A program made the position numbers and the translations under genes. The notes below the pieces were generated by a model. It was not told where the DNA came from, did not search any database, and saw only the letters and a list, made by a program, of their open reading frames with translations. Of a stretch of 64,000 bases of DNA, positions 1 through 7,536 are shown in pieces (positions within the stretch are counted from its first letter, which is position 1; the number at the start of each line of letters is the position of its first letter). Source of the DNA: Rhodoblastus sp963804045 (GTDB taxonomy: Bacteria; Pseudomonadota; Alphaproteobacteria; Rhizobiales; Beijerinckiaceae); NCBI GenBank assembly GCA_963804045.1, contig CAWDOR010000021.1:1-64000 (forward strand), written 5' to 3'.

Positions 1-230
1 TGTGATCCTCAGCGATCCGTTCTGGCGCAGGCAATTCGGCGCCAGCGCGGCGGCGGTTGGGCAAACCATCCGCCTGAACGACGACCTGTACACGGTGATC
101 GGCGTCATGCCGCGCGGGTTCGATAGCGTCCTCTACCGGGCGCGGATCTCTGGACCGCGATGCAGTACGATCCGGCGGCGCTCGGCGATTTCAGCAGCAA
201 TGCATGGGGCCATCACTTCCGTCTTGCCGG
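1..230 (+). pseudogene. Remnant of ADOP/MacB-type ABC transporter permease
   Basis: The first ~45 codons read as the periplasmic core domain of MacB/ADOP permeases (motifs SDPFWRRQFGA, VGQTIRLNDDLYTVIGVMP). At about base 140 the similarity moves to another frame, where it continues as ADLWTAMQYDP and NAWGHHFRL, so there is an indel near bases 135-145. Similarity stops at about base 228, where sulfotransferase sequence begins. The 5' part lies outside the window. Only a fragment of the periplasmic domain is seen, without the membrane segments of a functional permease, so I call it a decayed fragment. The family assignment rests on motif recall, not a search. Confidence 0.55.
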
Positions 231-817
231 CGCTGGGCCGGCTATACGCCGCATTGGCCGGCGACAGCGGTCCAGAGCGCCTCGCCAGCCTTGACGCCGG
301 GGCGCTCGACCGCGCCGCCGAAGGCTTTCTCGCCGAGCTTCGCGCCCTGGCCCCGCTGCGCCCGCGCATCGTCGACTCGATGCCCGGCAATTTTCTTCAC
401 CTTGGCCTTGTCGCGCTGCTTTTTCCGGCCGCGAAAATCATCCATTGCCGGCGCGACCCGCGCGACATGGGCCTGTCAATCTACAGCGCCCGCTTCCACG
501 GCGCCCACGGCTACGCCCACAGCCTCGCCGATCTCGGCTGGTATATTGGCGCCCATGACCGGCTGATGGCGCATTGGCGCGCGGTCCTGCCCAATCCAAT
601 CCTGGAGATCGATTACGAAGATTGGGACAAGGATTTCGACGCGACTCTCGCGCGCCTGCTGACCCATCTCGACTTGCCGGCAGATCCGGATTGCGATCGT
701 TTTCGCGCGCGCCGGCGCCTGACGACGCAGAGCGGCGGCTGGCGCGCCCATGAAAAAGCCCTGGCGCCATTGATCGAGGAATTGGCCAAGGCCGGGAGCC
801 TCGTTGATTGGGATTGA
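231..817 (+). pseudogene. Sulfotransferase, C-terminal part fused to permease remnant
   Basis: From about base 231 the reading frame encodes the C-terminal ~195 residues of a PAPS-dependent sulfotransferase of the kind often fused to TPR repeats. The 3'-phosphate binding region is visible (DSMPGNFLHLGL, then IHCRRDPRDMGLSIYSARF), followed by LADLGWYIGAHDRLMAHW, IDYEDW and the TTQSGGW tail. The N-terminal P-loop that binds the 5'-phosphosulfate is absent, replaced by permease remnant, so this copy should be inactive. The stop is at 815-817. It is a truncated gene joined to foreign sequence by deletion or recombination, or less likely an assembly chimera. Confidence 0.6.
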
Positions 818-873
818 TCAGCCGCCCGCCCCCGCGGCGTTTCGCGCCCTGTGGCGTTTCGGATCAGGTTCGA

Positions 874-905
874 TAAAAACAGCGGGCGCCAAAAGGCGCC
901 CGCGC
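874..905 (-). terminator. Rho-independent terminator of the podJ-like gene
   Basis: A 9-bp GC stem (GCGGGCGCC at 882-890, GGCGCCCGC at 895-903) with a four-base loop is followed, on the minus strand, by a T run (876-880). It lies about 20 bases past the stop codon of the minus-strand podJ-like gene. Confidence 0.8.
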
Positions 906-925
906 TCATCCATCGATCGCAAAAA

Positions 926-3900
926 TCAGTTTTTCGACGCCGCCTGCGGGCGGCCTTTGCCAGCCGGCGCTTCGTTGATCGCCGCCTGCGGCAGGCGCGG
1001 CTGGAAAGCCGCGACCTGCTTCTTGGCCGCGTCGAGATCGCTGGCCGACAGCCGTCCGGCGATTTCATCGCGCTTTTTCGCGGCGTCCTCGTCGCCCTGC
1101 TGGGCGGCGGCGGCGAACCAGACATAGGATTGCGCCATGTTCTGGGTCACACCCATGCCGCGCGCATAGAGAATGGCGAGATTGAACTGGCTATCGCGCA
1201 CGCCATAGTCGGCGGCGCGGCGGAACCATTGCGCGGCGCTGGCGTAATCCGGCTTGCCATCGACGCCCTCTGCCTCGATCACCGCGAGATTATGCATGGC
1301 GCGCACATGGCCCTGGGCGGCGGCCTTCTGATAGTTGGCGCGCGCCCTGGCGGAGTCGCGGGCCACGCCCAGTCCCTTTTCGTAGATCACGCCAAGCCGA
1401 TATTCGGCCTGGGGCTGGCCCTGGGCGGCGGCCTTTTCGAACCATGCGACAGCGGCGGCGGGATCGCGCGCCAGACCGCGCCCTTCGGCGAGGCGCGAGG
1501 CGTAATCATATTGCGCGACGGCGTCGCCGCGCTCGGCCTGAGCGCGCAGGCTGTCGGCCTGGGCGCCTGATTCGATCGCCGCCATATTGGCGCTGCGCGG
1601 AGCTATCGCGCTCACCGACAGCGGATCGAGCAGGCTGGCGCCATGCTGCGGCTTGGCCGCCGGCTGCGCGGGCGCCACGACGGGCGCCGACGGCGCGGCG
1701 GTGGGGGCCTCGGCTTGCGCCGGCGCCGATGCGGCCGCTTCCGGCGCGGGAGCGGGCGCCGGCGATTGTTCCGCCTTGGGCGTCGCCACCGTTTCGATCA
1801 CCGGCGCGACGGGCGCGGCGACATAGCGATAGAGTTCGAACGCGCCCATGGCCATGACCGCGCCGGCGGCGGCGAGCACGACCGGCATGCGGCCGGTCGT
1901 GCGCTTGTCGCCAGCGGCCAGCGGCCGGATGAATTTCGCCGCGCCCTGCTTGGCGCGTTCGGCTGCGCCGGCGACGGGGTTCTTGGGCGCATCCACCTGT
2001 TCGGCGGCCTCGGCGGCTGCGCGGGCGGCGAGATGCCGGCGGGCGACGTCGATGTAATTGGCCGCCGGCGATTTGGCCATCATCGCCGCTTCGTCGTCGC
2101 GCGACAGTTTTATACCGGGCGCGCCATCGTCCGCCGGATGGTCGCGCCCATCGACGTCCGCCGCCGCGTCAAATCGGGCGGAGGCGCGCGGCATGGCTGC
2201 GTCGGCGAAAGCGGAGGGACGGCCGGCGCCCGGCTCCATCAGCAACGAATCCGTGTCAAAATCGTCCGAAACGGACGGCGCCGCGACAGCCGCCGCGCGC
2301 ATCGGCGCCGGCTGCGACGCCGAGATCGTATGATGAGCGGCGGCGGGTTGCGGCGCGGCGGCGAAGGACTGCGCCTCGTCGCGCGGCGCGCGGACGTCCA
2401 GCACATCCTCTTCGAGCATGGCCAGGCGATCGACGACCTTTTCCAGCGTCTCGTGAACGGCGGACAGGGTCTGTTTAGCCCGGCGGTCGGAGTTTTCGTG
2501 CTGCTCGCGCAATTCGGCGATTTCGCGCGCCGCCTGTTCGTCGCGGTTGATAACGCCAGCGGCGGGCGATTCGGCGCGAGATTGCTCCAGCCGGGCGGTC
2601 AGGTCGCTCAGCGCCCTTTCGAGGTTGAAGCTTCCGGTGGTGACGACATCGTCCAAACGCGCCGAAACTTGCGCCATCTGCCGCTCAAGCGCCTCAAGCG
2701 CGCGGCCGTCGGCATGGGGCGCCATGGCGGTGTCAAGCCTTTCGGCAAGGGTGCGCAGCAGCGGCTCCAGATCCTGCGGGGTTTGGTGCGCGCCAGCGCC
2801 GTCGATGCGCTCGGCCAAGGCTTGATGCATGAAATCCAGACGGCGCGACAATTCGTCGAAGCGGCGTTCGCCGGCGCCCGACGGCTCGCCGCCATGCTCG
2901 CCGCCGCGTTCGGCGGCGCGCTCGATCCGTTCGGCGAGCGTGTCGAGCCGCGAGCCGATTTCCCGCCAGCCGGCGGCGCTTTGCGCCAGCGTGTCCTCAT
3001 GGGCGCGGCTGGCCTGGCTGGCGTGCTGCGACAATTCCTCGAGGCGCTCGGTCAGGCCGGCCACCTGTTTTTCCAGACGCTCCACCGGCGCCATGCGGTC
3101 CAGAGCCTGGGCGATGCTGGCGCGCAATTCATCCGACTGGTCGCAGGCCTGGAGGAAGGAGCTCCGGTCGGCGCCGCCAGCGCGGCGCAGATCCTCGATC
3201 TTGTCCTCGAGCGCCTGCAATTGCCGCACGACGTGGTCGAGATTCGCCGAGGCCCCGGTTTCGACGACGGCGCGGCGCACTTCGTCGGCGATGGTTTCGA
3301 TCGGGGCCAGAACCTGGTCGCGCAGCCCCTCGCCGCGCGAGCGCTCGATGCGCTCGCCGAGATCGCGCACCGCCGTCTCCAGCGCCGCCAACTGGCCGCG
3401 CGGCGCGACATCGGTCAAGGCGCGCCCCATGGCCGCGACCTGGGCGCCGAGCGCCTCGATTTCCGCCGACGACGCGCCGGCGTTGCGTTCGACGGCGCGC
3501 TCCATGACCGAGCGGGCGGAGTCCATCCGCTCGGACAGATCGCGCATGGCGTGTTCCAGGCCATTGACGCTGGCGCGCGGCGCCACGTCGGCGAGCGCTT
3601 CGCCGATTTCAGCCAGCCGCTGTTCCAACGATTCGAAATCCGGCGCGGAATCGAGCTGATGCTCGCCGAGCCGCGCCATCAATTCGCGCGCCTGATCGAC
3701 CTTCTGGGTGAGTTCGCCCATCGCGGTTTCCAGGCTGGCGACCGCGCCGCGCGGCGCGACGTCCTGCATGGCCGCGGCGATCTGGCGCAACTGTCCCGCC
3801 ATTTCGTCGAAATCGGGCGAAACCACGGCCTCGCCGCGCGCGGCGGCGCGCTCCATCTGCTCGCGCGCCAGTTCGACGCGGTTCGACAATTCGCGCATGG

Positions 3901-5446
3901 CGCTTTCCAGGGCGGCCACCGCGCCGCGCGGCGCGACATCCTGGAGGCTCCTGGTCATGTCCGCGAGTTGGCGGCTCAACGCCTCGACATGGGGGCTGGC
4001 GACCGGCTCGGCGCGAGTTTCGGCGGCCTGCTGCACGGCGCTGCGCGCCTGCTCGACGCGGCTGGACAGATCGCGCATGGCGTTTTCCAGCCCGGCGACC
4101 GCGCCGCGCGGCGCCAGATCGCTCAAGCCGCGCGCCAGGCCGGCGACGTCTCCGCGCAGGCCCGCGACCTCGCGCAACGCCCCTGCGGGCTGCGCCGCGG
4201 CGAGCAGATCGACCCGGCCGGCGAGATCGCGCAGCGCGGTTTCGACGCCGCCGCCTTCAGCCGAACGGGCGGTATTCTTCACCGCGCTGAATTCGTGGCG
4301 CATGTCCTCGATACGCGACGACAGCGCCTCGATTCCGCCCTGCAGGCGGTCGATGCGATGATCCTCGCGCGGCGTGGCGGCGCGTTCGGCCATGGCCTCG
4401 AGCTTGCGCGCCAGAGCGTCGAAACGGGCTTCCAGAGCGGCGTCGACGCGCGGCGCCGGCGCCGGACGGACTGGCTGCGGCGCGGCGGCGCGGGGCGCCG
4501 GCGCATAAGCGGGAACGGTGTCAAGGGCGCGCTGGCGAGCGGAAATTTCCGCCACGGCTTCGCGTGAAATCGGTCGCCGCGCCGGCGCGGCGACGCGCGG
4601 CGGCGTGGGACGGTCGAGGCGCGCCAGCAAAGCGTCGAACCTTTTCTCAAGACGCGAGAATTGTTCGTCGCGCTCGGCGGCGGGGGCGGTTTCGGCGCGT
4701 TCGACGCGAGCAAGGAGATGGGACAATTTGCGATCCAGCTTTCGGAGGGTTTCGTCGTCTTGAGGTTCCGGGGCGCGGCGGGAAAGGCTTTCGAATCGCT
4801 CTTCCAGCCGGTTCAGCGCGCCGCGCAGCGGCTCGGCGTCCGCGGAACGGGCATTTTTGCGCAAATGGGTTTCGAGACCGGCCAGGCGCGATTCGACCTG
4901 GGCGAGCATGTCGACGCGTTCGTTCTCGACCGATTCGATTCGCTCGGCCACATCGGCCAGGGCGCGGGCGGCGCGGGCTTCGACGCGGCCGGCGCGGCTT
5001 TCGAAGGCGGAGACCGCCTTTTCCAGCAAAGCCTCGGGATTTTGCACTTCGCGCCGGCCCCGGGCGCCGACATCGTCTCGACCGGCGGTCGCGCGGGTCG
5101 TCAGGCGCGGCGAGGGAGTGTCGCGGGCGACCATGCGCGGCGCGCGGCGGCGCGGCGCGGGTTCGGGTTCATCGATATCGTCCCAATCGGCGTCGCGCCC
5201 TGCCGGGCGGCGGACGCCGCCATCGTGCGATTGCCGGCTCAGGCGCGCCAATTGCGCCGCCACCGCCTCAAGGCGTTCGTCGGCGTCGAAATCCTGCTCG
5301 TCGAGCCCGGCTTCGGCCGCGTGCTCGGCGATGGCGCGGTTCATCCAGGCGCCGAGAGTCACGCCATCGCGCCGCGCCGCTTCCTTCGCCGCCTCTCTTG
5401 CGTCGAAATCCACGCCTTTAATGCTCCAGGGGACCGCTCTGCTCAT
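926..5446 (-). CDS. podJ: PodJ-like polar localization protein (coiled coil, TM, Sel1 repeats)
   Basis: 1506 residues. The N-terminus (MSRAVPWSIKGVDFDAREAA, then DGVTLGAWMNRAI) matches the start of alphaproteobacterial PodJ-like localization factors; upstream in-frame codons lack this similarity, so 5446 is chosen. Residues ~60-1100 are Glu/Arg/Ala-rich coiled coil with about five ~60-residue repeats carrying DVAPRGAVA-x-LE-x-AMR. A single membrane helix lies near residues 1187-1207, followed by a Pro/Ala linker and four Sel1-like repeats (for example AVAWFEKAAAQGQPQAEYRLG). PodJ proteins organise a cell pole: the coiled coil is cytoplasmic and the Sel1 region periplasmic. Unlike Caulobacter PodJ I see no clear peptidoglycan-binding domain after the Sel1 repeats. 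It is monocistronic with its own terminator and divergent from the MerR gene. Confidence 0.8.
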   Translation of the reverse strand: MSRAVPWSIKGVDFDAREAAKEAARRDGVTLGAWMNRAIAEHAAEAGLDEQDFDADERLEAVAAQLARLSRQSHDGGVRRPAGRDADWDDIDEPEPAPRRRAPRMVARDTPSPRLTTRATAGRDDVGARGRREVQNPEALLEKAVSAFESRAGRVEARAARALADVAERIESVENERVDMLAQVESRLAGLETHLRKNARSADAEPLRGALNRLEERFESLSRRAPEPQDDETLRKLDRKLSHLLARVERAETAPAAERDEQFSRLEKRFDALLARLDRPTPPRVAAPARRPISREAVAEISARQRALDTVPAYAPAPRAAAPQPVRPAPAPRVDAALEARFDALARKLEAMAERAATPREDHRIDRLQGGIEALSSRIEDMRHEFSAVKNTARSAEGGGVETALRDLAGRVDLLAAAQPAGALREVAGLRGDVAGLARGLSDLAPRGAVAGLENAMRDLSSRVEQARSAVQQAAETRAEPVASPHVEALSRQLADMTRSLQDVAPRGAVAALESAMRELSNRVELAREQMERAAARGEAVVSPDFDEMAGQLRQIAAAMQDVAPRGAVASLETAMGELTQKVDQARELMARLGEHQLDSAPDFESLEQRLAEIGEALADVAPRASVNGLEHAMRDLSERMDSARSVMERAVERNAGASSAEIEALGAQVAAMGRALTDVAPRGQLAALETAVRDLGERIERSRGEGLRDQVLAPIETIADEVRRAVVETGASANLDHVVRQLQALEDKIEDLRRAGGADRSSFLQACDQSDELRASIAQALDRMAPVERLEKQVAGLTERLEELSQHASQASRAHEDTLAQSAAGWREIGSRLDTLAERIERAAERGGEHGGEPSGAGERRFDELSRRLDFMHQALAERIDGAGAHQTPQDLEPLLRTLAERLDTAMAPHADGRALEALERQMAQVSARLDDVVTTGSFNLERALSDLTARLEQSRAESPAAGVINRDEQAAREIAELREQHENSDRRAKQTLSAVHETLEKVVDRLAMLEEDVLDVRAPRDEAQSFAAAPQPAAAHHTISASQPAPMRAAAVAAPSVSDDFDTDSLLMEPGAGRPSAFADAAMPRASARFDAAADVDGRDHPADDGAPGIKLSRDDEAAMMAKSPAANYIDVARRHLAARAAAEAAEQVDAPKNPVAGAAERAKQGAAKFIRPLAAGDKRTTGRMPVVLAAAGAVMAMGAFELYRYVAAPVAPVIETVATPKAEQSPAPAPAPEAAASAPAQAEAPTAAPSAPVVAPAQPAAKPQHGASLLDPLSVSAIAPRSANMAAIESGAQADSLRAQAERGDAVAQYDYASRLAEGRGLARDPAAAVAWFEKAAAQGQPQAEYRLGVIYEKGLGVARDSARARANYQKAAAQGHVRAMHNLAVIEAEGVDGKPDYASAAQWFRRAADYGVRDSQFNLAILYARGMGVTQNMAQSYVWFAAAAQQGDEDAAKKRDEIAGRLSASDLDAAKKQVAAFQPRLPQAAINEAPAGKGRPQAASKN
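3340..4140 (-). repeat. Intragenic ~180-bp repeats in the podJ-like gene
   Basis: The block containing gccgcgcggcgcgac recurs near 3399, 3582, 3757, 3926 and 4110, a period of about 175-185 bp. Each unit encodes a ~60-residue coiled-coil module starting at APRGAVA. The units are diverged, so this is an old tandem expansion within the coding sequence. Confidence 0.7.
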
Positions 5447-5692
5447 TTTCCCAACCCGGTTTTCCACCGAATGACATCCGGCGCGCCGCCAGGCCGCGGC
5501 GCGAATCGCAAGGCGGCGCCATGCCACGACCCTCGGTCACGACTTTCTTCGTTTAGGGTAAATAACCGGTTAAGCGCGGCGGCGAAGGCGGGCTTTGCAA
5601 AAAAGCTTACCAAGCGGGATTGAAAGTTGTGTTTACGCGAGTTACAACCTTTACGTGTAGAGCGTTTTGATTCGCCAACATCGAGGATAACA

Positions 5693-6112
5693 ATGAACGC
5701 CACCGCATTGCTCCACAGCCCCAATTTCGAGGCCGACGTCAACAGTCCGGAAATGCTGACCATCGGCGAAGTGTCCCGCCTTTACGGCGTCACCCTGCGC
5801 GCTTTGCGTTTTTACGAGCAGCGCGGTCTGCTGAAGCCGATCCGCCGCGGCGGCGCGCGTTTTTACGACGGCGCGCAAAAAGTCCGCCTGCAAATGATTC
5901 TCAAGGGCAAGCACCTTGGCTTCACCTTGACCGAGATCACCGAACTTCTCGAAGCGGAAAAGGATCATGGCGAAAAGGGCGCCGATTTCGCCCTGGACGA
6001 AAAGATGGTCCTGTCGCAACTGCGCCATCTCGAAGAGCGCCGCGCCGATCTCGACCAAGCCATCGCCGAACTCCGCGCCGTCCATCAGAAACTGATCGGC
6101 GCCGCGGCCTGA
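5693..6112 (+). CDS. MerR family transcriptional regulator
   Basis: 139 residues. The start at 5693 (MNATALL) follows GAGGATAAC; earlier in-frame codons have no Shine-Dalgarno. Residues ~22-90 form a MerR winged helix-turn-helix: MLTIGEVSRLYGVTLRALRF, YEQRGLL, and the wing ending FYDGAQKVRLQMI. The rest is an antiparallel coiled coil (LRHLEERRADLDQAIAELR) that would dimerise the protein. No conserved C-terminal cysteines for metal are visible, so a metal effector is unlikely. This short MerR type is widespread in Alphaproteobacteria, without a known ligand that I can assign. It is divergent from the podJ-like gene; an imperfect TTGT-N13-ACAA repeat near 5631 could be its own operator. Confidence 0.8.
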   Translation: MNATALLHSPNFEADVNSPEMLTIGEVSRLYGVTLRALRFYEQRGLLKPIRRGGARFYDGAQKVRLQMILKGKHLGFTLTEITELLEAEKDHGEKGADFALDEKMVLSQLRHLEERRADLDQAIAELRAVHQKLIGAAA

Positions 6113-6189
6113 GCACGCTGGCCAGCGAGGGCGCCGAAACCGCCACGCCCATCGCAAGGATCGAAATGCTTCGCTACCGCCCTGTATCC

Positions 6190-6220
6190 GGCCTTGCTTT
6201 CATTTCAGGGAAGCAAGGCC
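6190..6220. repeat. Perfect 10-bp inverted repeat (hairpin)
   Basis: GGCCTTGCTT (6190-6199) and AAGCAAGGCC (6211-6220) are perfect complements around an 11-base loop; the outer CCTG (6181-6184) and CAGG (6223-6226) can extend the stem. No T run follows on either strand, so it is not a standard terminator. Confidence 0.6.
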
Positions 6221-6404
6221 CCCAGGCGGCCAAAAGATTATCTCGCGGGAAGCTTATGCCGCTCAAAGGTCGAGATTGGGCCTGTTTAGAGATAGGCGCC
6301 TGACGAAAAGCTTGATCGAAACTGGCCGCAGCTCCACCTGTTCCCGTTCAGTCTCCCGCATGGGCTCCTTGCCATTATTCGCCTCGCACAAACCACCTTC
6401 CTCT

Positions 6405-6430
6405 GCCCGCCCCTTGGCGGGCGTTTTTTT
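6405..6430 (+). terminator. Intrinsic terminator
   Basis: GCCCGCC (6405-6411), loop CCTT, GGCGGGC (6416-6422), then G and seven T. It terminates a plus-strand transcript, either the MerR mRNA or an unannotated small RNA. Confidence 0.85.
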
Positions 6431-6624
6431 GTGGTGATAGCGCCAGAGCTTGGCACAGCGGAAAATTGTGGCGCGATCCCGCGAATTGACGCAAAGTCCG
6501 GAGACCGCGCATATTTGTTTCGCGGACCTCTGGGCTCCAGAACCTGGGTCCGCAAGGGTCGAGATGCGCCCCACCGGCGTCGAGCGGCTGGGCTCGCGCG
6601 AAAACCAAATGCAGGAATGCCGCC

Positions 6625-7245
6625 ATGGCGCGCAAACTGGTCGTCTATTTCTCGCTGCTTTCGCCCTGGGCGTTCATCGGCCATGGCGAATTGCAGAAAC
6701 TGGTCCGCAAACATGCGCTCGACGTGGACTATCGCCCCATCGATCTGATGCAGATCTACGCGGCCACCGGCGGCACGCCGCTGGCCAAGCGCCACCCCTC
6801 GCGCCAGGCCTATCGTCTGCTGGAGTTGCAGCGCTGGCGCGACAAGCGCGGCCTGACTTTCGGGCTTTGGCCGCGATTCTGGCCCTTCGACCCGGGCCTC
6901 GCCGACCGTACGATTTGCGCCTTGACCTTGGACCGAGCCGATCCGCAGAAATTCATCGCCGGCGCCTTCTCCGCGATTTTTGCGCAGAATCGCAATCTCG
7001 CCGACGAGCATGAGGTCGCCGCCGTACTCAGCGAAAATGGGTATAATACGCTCTGGCTGGCCAGGGCGCGCTCGGAGGAGGCGGAGGCGCTTTACGAGAA
7101 AAATCACGCCCTGGCGCTGCACGCCGGGGTGTTCGGCTCGCCCTCCTATGTGCTCGACGGAGAGCTGTTCTGGGGCCAGGATCGGTTGGAGCTCCTCGAC
7201 GAGGCCTTGACCTCCGGCCGCCCGCCATTTTCCGCCGAAATTTGA
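6625..7245 (+). CDS. DsbA-family 2-hydroxychromene-2-carboxylate isomerase-like protein
   Basis: 206 residues, thioredoxin-fold GST-kappa/DsbA family. The N-terminus (KLVVYFSLLSPWAFIGHGEL) carries Ser-Pro where DsbA has CxxC, as in the NahD isomerase branch and not in disulfide oxidases. The central helical insert and the C-terminal GVFGSPSYVLDGELFWGQDR with its cis-proline region (GSPSYV) are present. Such enzymes use glutathione to isomerise aromatic degradation intermediates, but many members have unknown substrates, and no aromatic catabolism genes are nearby. It is monocistronic; a perfect inverted repeat (ATTTGACGC at 7240, GCGTCAAAT at 7265) overlaps its stop codon and may help end transcription. 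Confidence 0.8.
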   Translation: MARKLVVYFSLLSPWAFIGHGELQKLVRKHALDVDYRPIDLMQIYAATGGTPLAKRHPSRQAYRLLELQRWRDKRGLTFGLWPRFWPFDPGLADRTICALTLDRADPQKFIAGAFSAIFAQNRNLADEHEVAAVLSENGYNTLWLARARSEEAEALYEKNHALALHAGVFGSPSYVLDGELFWGQDRLELLDEALTSGRPPFSAEI

Positions 7246-7536
7246 CGCTCCCGCTGCGTTTGCCGCGTCAAATCCCGGGAAGTCAGCACATTCAACATCA
7301 ACGCGCCGAATAGTACTGAGCAACAACAAGTTTAAACGCACCTCCCTTCACATTCGGGATTTTTTCCCGAATGTGGCGCGAATGGTTCCCGGCTTTCCTG
7401 CTTTTTTCTACTTTTCCAATTGCACCCCATGATCTAATCTCGGACAACAAAACTGCATCGGGCATGTAAAAACACGAGAAATCGGCGGCCCGCGTCAGGC
7501 GGCGGAGCGAAAAATCGCCCGTCCAGGGGGGAAGAT
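7246..7536 (+). promoter_or_regulatory. Leader region of the TonB receptor, with a perfect hairpin
   Basis: An 11-bp perfect stem (7349-7359 with 7365-7375) around five T bases sits about 160 bases before the TonB receptor start. It has no T run after it and could be an operator or a leader structure. I looked for a cobalamin riboswitch (B12 box) and saw none. Confidence 0.35.

Larger units (their letters stand above)
6113..6624 (+). other. 512-base intergenic region; possible small RNA
   Basis: No open frame here looks real. It holds a strong hairpin at 6190-6220 and a textbook intrinsic terminator at 6405-6430, some 300 bases past the MerR stop. A terminator this far from the upstream gene suggests either a long 3' UTR or a separate small transcript ending at 6430. 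I did not recognise a known RNA family such as 6S, SRP or tmRNA. Confidence 0.35.

Noticed and set aside
1643..4567. Long plus-strand open frame of 974 codons
   Set aside because: It is the antisense shadow of the podJ-like gene in GC-rich DNA; Arg/Gly-rich composition and no domain.
7246..7536. Cobalamin riboswitch before the TonB receptor
   Set aside because: No B12-box or conserved core found; only an 11-bp hairpin.
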